Shown: positions 10,871 to 23,544, counted from the first letter of the stretch. The stretch is DNA of 64,000 bases from Bemisia tabaci (GCF_918797505.1 NC_092801.1:22382116-22446115), one strand, 5' to 3'. Translations and numbers: made by a program. The notes: generated by a model from the letters alone, not told the origin.

Positions 10871-12314
10871 GATTCCACCGCTTAAGGTAATAAACGAAGA
10901 AATTCTTGTCTTATTCCTATTTCTATATTTTGTATTAATTCATTTCCTTTTAGTTACTTTGAAAAAAGAGGATTTGTTGACAAATTTAATTTGAATAAGA
11001 AAGCCTAAAATAATAACATTATCTTCAAGCGCGACCGTTGACATTTATTAACTATACTTTATGCATGACCTAAAGGGGGAGGGGGGGGGGGGTTCATGAT
11101 GAAAGGAAATTAGCACATATTTAAATGGATAATATGACATACCCTCGCGGTAAATCTACCAAAAAAGTGAAGCCGTTTCATCTTGGACCGCAACAATTCA
11201 TGGCGCGGCCAAGCCGAGCCTCACCGCGTAGTAGCCGCCGTTGGTTCGGACCGCATTGCGCTCCGGGGGCGGACCCCCTGTGAATTTATAAGCATTCGTA
11301 GCATGGAAATTTTATGCTCTTTCATTCCGGTAAGAACACTTTTTTGCCTCAGACTCGCCGTTTTTAAGATAATTACAGATTTTGTTGAAAAAACGTGATT
11401 TCTCGCAAGATTTGACTTTCCTAGCCGCAGGAAACTACCGCCATATCTCACGAACCAGAAGTCGCAACTTAATAAATGTATAGTGTTTCTAATAGGAAAT
11501 TTTATGATCTTTTTAAAAGGTTCAGTGACATTTTTCCGTAGGATCGATATTTTTCAAGATATAAGCTAAAAACCGGTCGCCGGCGGCGTATTTTGGCCCC
11601 CCGCCCCCCCTTTTTTCAAGATGGCGGCCTTAGCGGACGGCCGATTTTGGTAAACTTTTGATATGTTGTTCTGGTAGCCTAATGCAACATGTTTCCGCAA
11701 AAAAACCTTCTATATATAGATTTTCCCAGAAAAATGCTAGATTGACTGGACTAGTTTATGGACGCGAAATTGGCGGATCAAAAGCCCTATGACCGATTCA
11801 AAGACCAAATATAACTTGTTCGTTCACCACTATTAATATATAGACCACATTATCCACCCTATTCTAATAAAATCATTTTTAAGACGTTCGATGGACGGGG
11901 TTAGGAAGATGTCTGTGAAGTTAGCACCCCGACTTTTATAATTTGCAATTTTCTCTTTTGCTCATGAGGCCCTGCAAAGGTCGACTTCCAAGAAAGGAAT
12001 CAAAATTCTGAGTAAGGAAAAAGTCATTAAGAATATTGTTCGGTGTGAAATTTTCTTTCGAAACATCGTTTTGTTATTCAATTAAAATTATTTGCTCATC
12101 ATCCGCCAAAGGACGATTTCGACGATTCAGTTGGCCGCGAAGCGGCCTTTGGGGGCGCGCGACGCCCCGGAGTTTGAGCTGCGTAACAGCCAAGGGACAG
12201 AGTCCCCTAGTAACGTATGATTCTCATTTTTTGTGATCTTATTAAAGGATTTGCTAATTTTCATGACCAATTCAAAGACCGAAAATCCCTGCTCGTTTAT
12301 CACTATTAGCAGCT

Positions 12315-12567
12315 CTGCCGTGCTAAGGAAGAACGCCGTATGAGCCCTCAGACGTTGCCAAATTTCCTTCGATAAAAACCGGATTTACTGCGAAAATTGT
12401 GAATATTTTGTTCCAAATTTTTCAGGCAATTTTGTACACTCTTTAATCTAAAATATCTGAGAATTTTAAGGAGAAATATGCATACATTTTGTCAATAATA
12501 CATGTTTTATCAACGGAAATTTGACAACTCTCGGATGTTCATTTGGCGTTCTTCCTTAGCATGGCAG
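12315..12567. mobile_element. Family A element
   Basis: Full length, 253 bp, with CTGCCGTGCTAAGG and inverted CCTTAGCATGGCAG ends. The flanks AGCT/AGCG are a near 4-bp duplication. It lies between the arms of the larger foldback Q. Confidence 0.85.
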
Positions 12568-13201
12568 AGCGCCTCGGGGGTTGGGCCGGGTGGCGACCAG
12601 AGGGCAGATCCCCCAAATATTTATAAAGCCGAAGATTTTTCCCAATGCAAACAGAGGGGACAAAATCCCTTCAAGAGTGCCGAAAGGATGGACTTGTTGA
12701 AAGCGCGCCAGAAATGAGTCGAGTCCCTTTACAGCACCGTCGAAAAATCACTGAAAATCCTCTTCTATGACGAGTTTTTCCGCGTTTTCACGGCGTGAAG
12801 TGGCAACGTGCCCGCGAGTGCGGAATCAATTACTCATGGCGGCGCACCCGAAATCGCGGGAGTTTAGTGTTTTAATCTGTGCATCCCTGTGTCCCGCATC
12901 CTGCTTTTTATCCGTGATTAACGGCCGGTCGTCCCGCGGTTTCTGCTTCGAAGTGTCCGCATTGCCAGGCCGATTGTTTTAATTAAACATTCTCCGGCAC
13001 TCGCAGCCTCTGTCCTCACATCAAAGGAGTTTCTTCAAGTGGGCACATCAGTTAATGGGGGAAGATGGCGTCATAAAAATTAGCGAATCCTTCAATTAAA
13101 GATCACAAAAAATGAAAATCTTAAGATATTAGGGGGAGCCCCCTGGCCGTTACGCGGTCCGACCCCTCCCCCCGGGGGGCGCTACGCACCCTCAAAAGCC
13201 A

Positions 13202-13419
13202 CACTGAAAAAATAGTATGCTGTTTTAGCACCTAAGTGGCCAAAAATGTGTCTAAGGATCCTAAGATGTTACCTTGAATGCCCACGCAGTGGAATTTGCA
13301 TTTATAGGATGTAAAGTTATCTGCGAGGGCAGTAAAGGCAGCATATTGTGATCACCAGACACGTTTTTGACATCCTAGGTGCTAAAACAGCATATTATTA
13401 TTTTCAGGGCACTTCACGG
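13202..13419. mobile_element. Family K (CACTGAAAA-ended) element nested in foldback Q
   Basis: Starts CACTGAAAAAATAGTATGCTG and ends with the inverted CAGCATATTATTATTTTCAG; closely related inside to the copy at 31433. Confidence 0.75.
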
Positions 13420-13507
13420 CCAGTGAAATCCTCGAAATCGCCCGTTGGCGGTTAGTGAGCACATAATTTTAATCGAATAACAAAACGACGTTTCGAAGAA
13501 CAGTTTC

Positions 13508-16030
13508 AAAAAAGCAAAACAAAGTTGAAAAAAATTCATTTTTTAAAAAAAAATGTGGGGAAAAAAACATCTAGTCAAAAATTTATAAATCCGGTCTTGT
13601 TAGATAATAAGGATAATTGGATAAAACAGGAGCATTTCTTGATACTTAAAAAAAATCGCAGGTCTCTAGCTTTCTCTCAGACCGAGAGATGGTTGCCACA
13701 AGATGTCTCTTCAAATTCACCTAATCGAGTGGTGGAATATGGTTGCACTGGGATATCAGTGGTAGGTTCTCGCTCTTTTTTGGTTTAAACGAACTATTTA
13801 GGGGTTTTTTGGGGAGGGGGGGGGGCGAACAACCATCGCGTATCGAACCAATACTATAATGACTCAAATATCCTCCTGTGTGAGCTTTCCGAAAGCTCTC
13901 ATCCCTAGTCGCGTGAGGGATAAATATTCAATGTGGTGTTGATGCACAAGAGCCCATTTTAGTGAAACTAAGAGCCTTGACGCTGAATCCGATGCTCAGA
14001 CAAACGGATCGTCACCCGCTTTTGATAAAAGAATATACAGTAGAAGCGGGAAAGTGTTGTAAATCTGATGCCCTTCGAGGCGTGCGAGGACACCTCTGAA
14101 GCGTTGAAAAATGTTTGTTTGAGTGTTTTTAAGCGCAGCTCATATTGTTCATGTTGGTTCACTCTTCAAGGAAGTCTCGCCAAACCGTATCTAATTGCTG
14201 ACGATATTTATTTTTACTCTATTTTTAAAGTATAAATTTGTTCAAAAACCATTGATTTACTTGTATACCCTCGTTCCATTCGAATTGTTGAGGAAATATG
14301 ATTTGCGGTGTCTTAATTGGTTAATAACTTTATTACCGACAAAAATATTGTGACAATTCCATATGTGCAATTACGATTCACATAGTATAAACAATACATC
14401 CTTCGCTTCAAACGCAGCATATCGATGATGAAACTACAAAAATGCGTTTCCTAGTTAAGTATTGCAGTGTTTCATAATCTGTTCTCCTATATTATATTTT
14501 TTAAAAGGAGACCGAATCAACAGCATGGCTTAAAATTTTGACAGGATATTTCTCACATAGGGAAAAAAATCACCGAAGTTTTAATCGTAAGTTCTGTGTA
14601 ACTTTCGAACAAATTTGCCTGCAATCCTTAAATTGCTCTTTGATAATTTAAGTTGAGTAATAAAAACCACTGAGCTTTTTATGAAACACCATGCCTACAA
14701 GCAAATGACGCAAATGTTTCTTCCCATTGAACGTCGTCTGATCGGTGACATGACCAAGCATTCCTCGATCCCAAGCCGACATATTTCTTTTATTAGCCTA
14801 ACTAATCGCAAAAACAACGCATGACCCACAAGAGGAACATACAAACGTACGTTTTTTTTTTTTCAATTGCACCATCGGCATGCTTACATTAGAGACCTCG
14901 TGCATGACCATTAGGCCAACCGCGGCAATTTCCATCTCACGTCCCTCTTCGTCTGAGAAGCCAAATTTAGAGTATCACAAGCTGTTACCGTTTCTAAAAG
15001 AAGAAAGTGCTTACTTGACTAGACTAAGGAGATTACATGTTGCCGGATTGTGGGGAGACCGCTGTTTAAAGCTCATTGAAATCGAGAAAAAGCAAACATT
15101 TCTCAACCTGGCAACCACGAGGAAGATGCATTGAGGGTAGGTACGATGAAGTAATGGGCTGGACAGATGCAAACAAGTAGTTCATAGAGCGCTACTGCCA
15201 GCTCAATTATATTTAGGTTAAAAAGAGTAGAGCTGCCGAAAGATTAGCATGTCATATTTAAATGAGAAAACTATATCCATATGACATAAACGTTGGAAAT
15301 AAACGTTGGGTCATCGATCTCTTGAGTGGGCTTGATCTCTTCCAAAGCCTAAATGAGGGTCTTGTGCAAAATGTTAGCCCTCAAATTGAATTTTTAGAAC
15401 TCGAATCTGCCTTTAATATTAAAATGGAAATTCCCAAAGCGATCTGACAAAACTTGTTCAAACTCGTTTTTCTCGGTGTAGCTAGAATCCATTTCTTAGT
15501 TACATAATGATAATAATTTTTTATTCATTCACTTGTGCGCAGTATTTACAAGCAATATGACAGGTCCTCCAGGACTAATTTTCCTAATCCTCGTGATAAT
15601 TCAGTTAATTAAAAAAAAAAAAATTCAGATTAATAGTGCCTTATTGCAAAATGAAATCCAATCATATTATACATATACAAAAAAATTTCATTATGTCAAT
15701 TAATCCTGATGCGGAATTGAGGATAAACAAATTGATTCGCTGTTTTCTAGACGGAGGTTAAACTTTTGCGTTCCTATCATCGAAGACAAAATTTAAAAGA
15801 GGTGTTCATGGTTAATGTCTCGGCCTCTCGGCTGCTGACAAACCTAGCGCAACGGCAATATCAACGCATTGATGCAACTATTCGTGCTCCGTGGACGTCC
15901 CCGGTTGCATACTCAAGAATTTGAAGGCGCTCTAACTTTCGTCCGAAAACAGTCTGAATAGCAGCTGCGCGCCCTGCGGCGCGGCGGCGCGGCGGTTGGC
16001 CGGCCAGCGCGCGACGCGCATTGGCGCCTG
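13508..16030. other. Anonymous DNA without a supported gene
   Basis: Short open frames here have no recognisable features. It includes a half copy of family M (14413-14600), a poly(G) run near 13816, and a GC-rich patch at 15960-16030 just before one GCGCCTGCAAACCTAA subrepeat unit. Confidence 0.4.
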
Positions 16031-16899
16031 CAAACCTAAGTGGATACTTCAAGCATTGCGCCATGCGTTCGCGTTGGCAGCACGCCGCGCGCCGCGGCGG
16101 GTGAGCATAAAGTAAAGGATGAAAACCACGTAAATGCCAGAAGAGTTGGGGCAAAGAAAAACCATTCAAAGTCGAGGATGGCTTATTTAAGGATTTTGCT
16201 ATTGACTGCTGTTTACAATGAAGAATTTGTCTGCCGGCTTTAAGGAAAAACCGTTTGAAATTACAGAGTTGGGTCGTTTCAGAACTCAACGATATCAGCC
16301 CGTAGGAATCTGGACTGAAACCAAATAAAATCCATTGTTTTATATTATTTGGTTAATTTAATCAAAATTAAAGTCGAATCGATGTACCTTTAAAAATATT
16401 GAGCACTTACTTTCAACGAGGCTATGAGTTTTAGGAAGAAGCTGAAAGTTTCGAATTTTCTTCATCGGCGATCGTGATACTTTACGTTTTCCTTTATGAA
16501 CAAACGTTGAGCAGTACGATTTTCACCTCACAAAAAACTTTTTTATACGTTTTATGTATGTTTATGTATAATTATATCGACATCGGAACTGCATACATGC
16601 GTGTCTAGGTTACAGTGTTTCAAAATGTTCGCTCATACTTAATCTTTTAAAGGGAGACAAAACCAACATGAAGGCTTAAAATCTTCACAGAACTTTCATC
16701 ACGCAGCGAATAAAAAACACCGAAGTTTTTAAGAAATGACTTATAGTAGATTTGATGAGTTATCCCCCCCTCCCATATCGAAAACTCAAGAGCGCTTCGC
16801 CATAAATTTTCAAAATTTTGTAATTTGTCAAAATTTGACTATCTTCCTAGGCATTTGATAAAATGACTGATTCGATTAATTGCCAGCGACTTGTCGTCA

Positions 16900-17145
16900 C
16901 CTCCGACCAAAGTATCACAAGCGCCATGCGAAGTTTAAAAATATCCGCCGTCATTTATTTTTTTACAGAGAAATTGTTGGTTGAATCTGCATGAAAATTT
17001 CACTGAATTTTATGAGCAGCACAAAGAAAATTCAGTGAAATTTTCGCACACCCTCGTTGAACAATTCCTCTGAAAAAAATAAAATGGCGGCGGAAATTTT
17101 TAAACTTCGCATGACGCTTGTGATATACTTTGTCTGGGAGGTAAC
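16900..17145. mobile_element. Inverted-repeat element
   Basis: CCAAAGTATCACAAGCGCCATG and its inverse (GCATGACGCTTGTGATATAC) bracket an inner palindrome of GAAAATTTCACTGAATTTT type shared with family B. Confidence 0.65.
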
Positions 17146-17344
17146 GATGTATCGTCTGTAACTGTAACCTCCCTTACAGTAACTGTGCTAAAGGAATGCG
17201 AATCATTAGAAAGTCAATTTCAATAAGAATGGCACTAGTGATACAATGCCTCGAAAGTGGATTATTTCTATGGGAAAATTTGACAACACTGTTTAGGCAC
17301 CGACTCGGGAAATATGTGTGCGGTGCATCGGTGTTTAAATCTCC

Positions 17345-17925
17345 CGCGTGCGACGGGTCAATCGAACCTCTCTCCCTCTGATGCATATCCGTGCGACGCA
17401 CAATGGACCGACTCAAGGGAGAGGTCGGAATTGAATTTTATGACTAAAACTGCAAATTTAGATGTTTATTTCGTCAAATTTTAAATTTTAAGGGGTGATT
17501 CATACGTAAAATTCTACCAGAAAACCGATGGAACCATTTTTGAGACCTCAGAATTCTGTAAAAACGGAGTTATGAGCTTTTAAAGTTTCAAAATTGTGTT
17601 CGACCTCTCCCGTTGACTCGATTCACTGTGCGACGAGTGAAATTACGGCCACCCTCTCCCTCTGATGCATATCTGTGCGACGCACAATGGACCGAATCAA
17701 CGGGAGAGGTCGGAATTGAATTTTATGACTAAAACTGCAAATTTAGATGTTTATTTCATCAAATTTTAAATTTTGAGGGTGGTTCATACATAAAATTTCA
17801 CCAGAAAACCAATGGAGTCATTTGTAAGACCTCAAAATTTTGTAAAAACGAAGTTATGAGCTTTTAAAGTTTTCAAATTTTGTCCGACCTCTCCCGATAT
17901 ACTCACTTCACTGTGCGACGAGTGA
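17345..17925. repeat. Tandem duplication (about 284 bp) containing two family N elements
   Basis: Family N copies at 17397-17632 and 17681-17917 have inverted CGCACAATGGACCGA / ...CACTGTGCG ends. They and their flanking CTCTCCCTCTGATGCATATC are repeated with a 284-bp offset, so the duplication includes element and flank. Confidence 0.8.
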
Positions 17926-18169
17926 AATTACGGCCACCGAAAGGCTTCAAACGAACAGTACGGCGGGGGTGGCCGCTCTGCGCCAAACTCAGCCGGATAA
18001 TAATTGCTGTCAATTTGGCTCCGTGCATTTTTTCGCCACCACCACTGCACCCCCAAGCGCGTGTCGAACTTTGCGAGCAGTTGCCATATCCGCAAGAGAT
18101 CTCAAATTGAAATGCATTGTCTTTAGGAGAAGAGAGTACCTATATAAAAATTAACTACATAGGAAGAGT

Positions 18170-18680
18170 AAGGACAGCGGGCCGATTATTGTAATTAATA
18201 GACAAAACAATAGACAAAGAAGACAAAAAGGATATGGAGGGATCCTATTGGTGGCAGCAAGTCCCAAGAGAATTTCTCAACGGGAAAATCGCTGTATATT
18301 GAGATTTTATTGGCGATAAAATCGCCAGGATTATCAAAATCGCTTTATCGCCCGACAATTTATCACGATACTTTCGGAAAAAAAATCTCGATTTTATCGA
18401 CGAAAATTGATCACGATTTTATAGACAAAGCAGCAGACAAAGAGACAAAAAGGATAAGGAGGGATCCTATTGATGGAAGCGGGTGGTTTCAATGGGCAAA
18501 AGACGTAGGTTATAGACTAACTAACGGCAAACCACGAGAGACCCGATAGTTTGTCCATCAAATGAACCATTTTATTTGATCATCTTTTGTCTATAGAACC
18601 GCCCATTTCAACCAATTGGATCGCTCTATACTCCTTATGTCTTTTTTGTCTTTTTTCAAAAATAGGTCCGCTGGTTTGAT
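18170..18680. mobile_element. Inverted-repeat element rich in AGACAAAG / GACAAAAAGGAT
   Basis: The sequence AGACAAAAAGGATATGGAGG GATCC recurs about 240 bp on, and an inverted form (TCTTTTTTGTC ... GGTCCGCTGG) closes the element. The centre is a run of TTTATCGCC / GGCGATAAAATCG palindromes. Confidence 0.55.
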
Positions 18681-18833
18681 ATTGGAATCTGAGGATTGAC
18701 AGCGATTTTTTTCGTGTTCGAGGGTTGACTGCCCTCTTGGGCTCTAAGAGCTCCAGCTTTCGACATGCCCGTACTACTCCTGCAGGTCCTCTATTGGAGA
18801 TAAAAAGTGGCCTGGGGTCGCAGTCATAGTAGT

Positions 18834-18990
18834 GGCGTGGCGCGAATTGCGATGTATCGATTGTTATGACATTTAAACCTATGGTAAAGAATGGAGTATT
18901 TAGGTGTCCGCTGCGAACATCCTGTTAATCGATCCTTTTCCATAGGTTTAAATGGCAGATCAATCTATGTACCGCAAATCACGAACGCCT
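18834..18990. mobile_element. Family F short inverted-repeat element
   Basis: GGCGTGGCGCGAATTGCGAT left end; inverted TTTAAACCTATGG / CCATAGGTTTAAATGG inside. Confidence 0.7.
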
Positions 18991-19311
18991 TCTGTCATAG
19001 AGCCCAGGAAACAGCCCCTTTCCTAGGAGATCCCTCATAGTTCACATTGTGATTAAAGAGGTTTTGAAAAGATCCTTGACGTATGGCTTTGTTTAAAGGA
19101 CTATTTCAAACTATGTCGAGTGAAATTCTCCAAAATAAGTTGGGAAATGGACTCTGGAGGATAACAGCGATTTGCCGCTGCAAAAAATGAAAAATACGAA
19201 ATTTAAGATTGTTTGATCTTGATAATATGTAAAATGGGTACGGACCTACCTTAAAATTTTCTAAAGCACAAATTTGTCTTTTGTATTTTTAATGCTTTTG
19301 CTACAGAAAAT

Positions 19312-19562
19312 CTGCCGTACTAAGGAAAAGCGCCGTATGAACCTACAGGCGATGCTGAATTTCCGTTGGTACGATACGAATTTTCAGGGAAATTTGTAAA
19401 TATTTTGCTTTCAATATTTCAGAATTTTGCTCTCAATTTTACTTAAAGTTCATGGCAATTTCTCGGAAAAATATTCATAACATTCATCCCAAATAAACAT
19501 TTTATCGGAGGAAATTTGGCAACTCTCGAATGCTCATACGGCGTTTTTCCTTAGAAAGGCAG
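19312..19562. mobile_element. Family A element
   Basis: The ends are CTGCCGTACTAAGGAAAAG and inverted CCTTAGAAAGGCAG; the flanks AAAT/AAGT are imperfect. A family-K element starts 6 bp further on. Confidence 0.85.
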
Positions 19563-19567
19563 AAGTA

Positions 19568-19798
19568 CACTGAAAAAAAAGATTGGTAGAATTTACCATT
19601 CCTTCACTCTGTATTTCACACAGCGTCAATTCAGAGTCAATTCTGCCAGAAGAAAGGTAAACGTTACTATATACTGGTACAGGTATCCATTTCTATGGCA
19701 GAATCGACTTGAAGATTGGTGGAATTTACCATTCTTTCACGCTGAATGAAATACAGCGTGAAGGATTGGTAAATTCCACCAATCTTTTTTTTTCAGTG
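19568..19798. mobile_element. Family K (CACTGAAAA-ended) element with TA target site
   Basis: CACTGAAAAAAAAGATTGGT inverted at the right end, TA on both sides. TA duplications suggest a Tc1/mariner-type mobiliser. Confidence 0.8.
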
Positions 19799-19800
19799 TA

Positions 19801-20706
19801 TAATCGCTATATTCCACGGAAGAATCTATTTTCAAAGTTGTACTGCCAATTTTCACTCAAGTTTTGTTGAAATTTTCCTTCTTGTGATATTGTGGGTAAC
19901 GAATATGCATTCGGCCCTTGGCATTCTTTTCACGCGGTAAATTTATTCTAGGAGGGGAGACCGAGCTGCGAACACTTGTCTCAGCAGAACAGACTTAATT
20001 TTCGCCTTCATTTCACGCGTGATACAAATTCACGACATCCATGCACGATTGGTTATCGCTCGGAATAGAGACAGGATGTAATGGAAATCGGCTGAAGAGG
20101 CTCACGCATGATAAAGCATCGCAACACATTGGGGGGGGGGGGGGGGGTGCTTTCTGATTGAGACTTATTCGCATGAACTCGGTATGGAGCGAGTTTAGAG
20201 AATTGCAATTCTACGATCCAATTCATTTTTCATCGGCGGACACAAGAAAATTGAATATTTTTTTTGGTTTAACTCTTCATTCATAATGGAACTATTAATG
20301 TTAATATTTAAAGTAATGTTATTCTATTTTGGTGAAAGGAAATTAGAATTAATTATCTAATATTCATCTAGGATATGAATTCAGAAACAATTCCAAGCCA
20401 TGGTATTGACAACCCCCGACACCCCCCCCCCCCAATAACATTTGCGCAAGAACGATGAAACTTTCCAATTCACCAACAAAATTTGACTGTGCAATAGAAT
20501 TTTGGAACATAGCCCATGGTTAGTTACAGCTCGGCTGCATTGTCCATCTCTTATTCGTCCATGTACCCCGGTTATAGAATTTGTTATTCCCGTAAGGTTA
20601 GGAACTAAGGACAGGGAGAAATCCTACAGCTGCAATGTTTCAAAATACTATTGTGCAGACAATTTTTACCAGGGTTAAGATCCGTGCATGGTTTTGGAGT
20701 TTAACC
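19801..20706. other. Anonymous AT-rich DNA with poly(G) and poly(C) tracts
   Basis: Nothing coding recognised. Long single-base runs occur near 20133 (G) and 20420 (C). Confidence 0.4.
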
Positions 20707-20710
20707 ATTA

Positions 20711-20963
20711 CTGCCGTGCTAAGGAAAAACGCCGTATGAACCTTTAGGCGTTGCCTTTCTTCTTTTAATAAAACACGAATTTCTTGGTGAACTTATGAAT
20801 ATTTTTCTTTCAAATTTTCAGAGAATTTTGTTCGTATTTTTTTCTGAGGTTCCTGAAAATGTTAAGGAAAAATGTTCATAACTTTCCTCCAAAATAAACA
20901 TTTTATCAAAGGAAATATGGCACCTCTCGAATGTTCATACGGCGTTCTTCCTTAGCACGGCGG
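20711..20963. mobile_element. Family A element
   Basis: Full length, with target duplication ATTA at 20707-20710 and 20964-20967. Confidence 0.88.
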
Positions 20964-20976
20964 ATTACTGTTAATT

Positions 20977-21230
20977 GGACCGCGTTAAACAGAAATGAAC
21001 CAAGCCACATCAGATATTGCCAAAAATCGGCTAATTAAATTTTTTATATGAAAACAGCTAGTTGTGCGGATTTTCGTGCAAATTTCAGTGAATTTTCTCC
21101 ATAGTACGAAACAAATTCCTTAACATTTTCAAAGGGATCCGCACAAACGTTTCCTCGTAAAAAATTAAATTGTCCAGTTAAAATTGGCAATAGCTGATGT
21201 GGCTTGGTTCCTTTCTGTTAAACGCGGTCC
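20977..21230. mobile_element. Family B inverted-repeat element
   Basis: GGACCGCGTTAAACAGAAAT at the left, the inverted counterpart at the right, with AATT on both flanks. It starts 14 bp after a family-A element ends. Confidence 0.87.
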
Positions 21231-21869
21231 AATTTTAAAAGCATTGCCAAACGACTTATGACCGAAAAAACTTTGCCGGATTCCCAAATGTATCATCATT
21301 AAAATAGAATTAACTACTCCTCAATATACAAATGTATCAGTATACCAAAAGGACATTCAGCGTGTTAATTAAGGTTGGCTTCTCTAAAACGCGCCAGTTA
21401 CCTTCGAGTAAAAATGAAAAAAACCAGACCGATAGTCAGTGACGTCACTAGAAATGAGGCTGGAGGAGGTACTGCGGAAACTTACTTCAATGGCTTTTAA
21501 GTATCTCCACCCTTTTAATATAGAACAAGGAAGACAGTATCGAGAGGAAACTTAAGTCCCCTCCCCCTTGCTCACCGCTCGTTCTCCTTGCTAAAGTTTA
21601 TCTTTGACTTCTTAAACTGTCCTCTTTGACGATCCTGATGGTTACCTCAGGAGCTCACCTTTAATCCAGCTCTTTCAAATACCCCTCAGCGCCCAGACTG
21701 CAGTTTCAGTGACGCTGAAAGCACGGAGAAATTTTCCCAAGGCAACTACAGGAGCCTCCTTTTAATATACTTCGCACAGAGACAACTGAAATTCCCGTTG
21801 TCTCATTAGGATTCTGGTTGTGATAACAAGACTCGATTCGGAAAGAAATCCATTTTGAAATATATATTA

Positions 21870-22175
21870 AGGTGACTCGACGGTTGTCATTTTTTGTGTC
21901 AGAGCGACGTGCGATATATCGCGTCAATTCGTTCCATAATTTCACCTACTTGTCAATTTTTTCGGATTTTGAGATCGCACTTCTGTTGTCATGAGAGTAA
22001 AGAATTCATGTACCAAATCTGACAAAGAAATTCAACATAATAAAGGCAGGGTTTTTTTAGAGGAAAAATATCACATTCGATACTGATATCAAAACTGCAC
22101 TCGAATGCGATATTTTTCCTCTGAAAAAACCATGCCTTTAATAGTTGGATTTCTTTGTCTAATTGAAGGGGGAAA
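21870..22175. mobile_element. Family L element, left arm and centre
   Basis: Starts AAGGTGACTCGACGGTTG and contains the same central palindrome around GATACTGATATCAAAACTGC. The right outer arm is missing. Confidence 0.75.
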
Positions 22176-22472
22176 AATTAGATTGACGCAGAGTAAGATA
22201 TTGATGGCTAACGAACAATATCGCCTACCTGCAAACTGACGATTTTGCAGGACGAAGAGAAGACTTGGCCAATTTTCTAATTTTAAGGTTAAAGTTTGCA
22301 ATTTTTTCATACATTACAGCGTCATCGAAGCGCTCCCCTACAGAGCTGGAAACAACTAAAGTCATCAGCTTGCGTATTTTATACTGTAGAATGCGGCAAA
22401 GTCGCTAATTCATTTTTGCCAAAATTGTCGGTTGGGTTAAATTGTTCGTTAGTCCTCCATATCCATCAACTG

Positions 22473-22949
22473 GATTACATTTTGCAAAAAAGAACCACAA
22501 GCATTCCAATGTCGCTAAGACTGCACAACTTTGTTACTTTACAAAAATAAACCGATCATCTTAAAAGCTTTACAATGGAAAAAAAAACCCATCGGATCTA
22601 GAGTCCAGACTCTTAAAACATCGACAAGAAAAACACTCTTGATTCAATCGGATTTCTGCTTAAATCAAGAACCAAGCTCTTAATTTGAGCGGATTCTTTT
22701 GATTTAAGCTTAAATTGATTAATCAAGAGTATTTTTTCTTGTCAATGTTTTAAGAGTCTGGACTCTAGATCCAATGTGTTTTTTTTTCGTGTATCCTTAC
22801 TCCCAATAAAATATAAATTCAGTACAACAATTACCTTTGTCAATTTAATTTTTTGCAAGGTTTTTCGGTATTTATTGCAAGAAATGTAAGTCGTACAATC
22901 TAGCAACATCGAAAAGCTCTTCGTTCTCTTTTACAAAATGTAATCAAAC
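22473..22949. mobile_element. Family D-like element with a nested palindromic element E
   Basis: Ends TGGATTACATTTTGCAAAAA and TTTTACAAAATGTAATC. A palindromic insert at about 22576-22796 has arms carrying TCTAGAGTCCAGACTC and TTTTTTTT near its ends; the D interior continues on both sides. Confidence 0.75.
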
Positions 22950-23292
22950 TGTTCCGTGGTTGAGCGCACAGATGTCCCGACACCTACAGAGCAAAACGAT
23001 ACCAACGTCGTTAATTTTCCTTTTAAAAATCGCTTAATTTCCTCTGAAAAATCAGAAACATGCTCCGATTTGGCAACGCTGAAAGGTGAGTAGCAGTGAC
23101 TTCCAAAATTCATCGCAAGTGCAAAGCAATGTTGACCCGCCACCCTCATGACGAGTCAGGATGACACTTGTCAATTAGTTGTATTATTTTTAATCGCGTT
23201 TTCTGGTTTTCGCCGCGCTGGCTGAAACCGCCCAGCCATGGTATTAATTCCACCGCCGGCAGCTGTACTGTCAATAGACGTGCTGAAGAACA

Positions 23293-23544
23293 CTGCCGTG
23301 GCAAGGAGAAACATCGTATAAGCCTACAGACGTTGCCTAACTTCCGTTGACAAATTAAGAATTTTTGGGAAAATTTGTAAGTAATTCCTTTTCAATTTTC
23401 CGGTGGATTTTGTTGATAATTTGATCTAGAGCGTCTGAAAATTTCGATGAAAAATGTTAATAACGTTCCTCAAAAATATGTTCTTTCTTAGAGAAAATTT
23501 GGCAATATTTGATGTTCATATGGCGTTTTTCCTTAGCACGGCAG
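23293..23544. mobile_element. Family A element
   Basis: Full length, with target duplication AACA at 23289-23292 and 23545-23548. The ends are slightly diverged (CTGCCGTGGCAAGG). Confidence 0.87.

Larger units (their letters stand above)
8445..11753. mobile_element. Large foldback element, about 840-bp inverted arms
   Basis: The arms 8445-9289 and 11753-10920 are near-identical in reverse complement. They start TAGTCCAGTCAATYTAGC and include the motif around GAACCAGAAGTCGCAACTTA. The 1.6-kb centre holds a broken minus-strand ORF relic and a family-I insertion. Both arms carry homopolymer C/G tracts. It resembles a Foldback-like or long-TIR DNA transposon derivative; the superfamily is not determined. 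No target duplication was identified. Confidence 0.85.
12036..13507. mobile_element. Foldback Q with nested A and K elements
   Basis: Arms 12036-12262 and about 13507-13070 are reverse complements (TCGTTTTGTTATTC, GATTTCGA.GATT, GATCACAAAAAATGA). The right arm is lengthened by a family-K element (13202-13419), and a family-A element (12315-12567) lies in the loop. Confidence 0.75.

Noticed and set aside
14880..15134. An 84-codon open frame
   Set aside because: No similarity recognised, no splice sites or codon bias; not listed as a gene.
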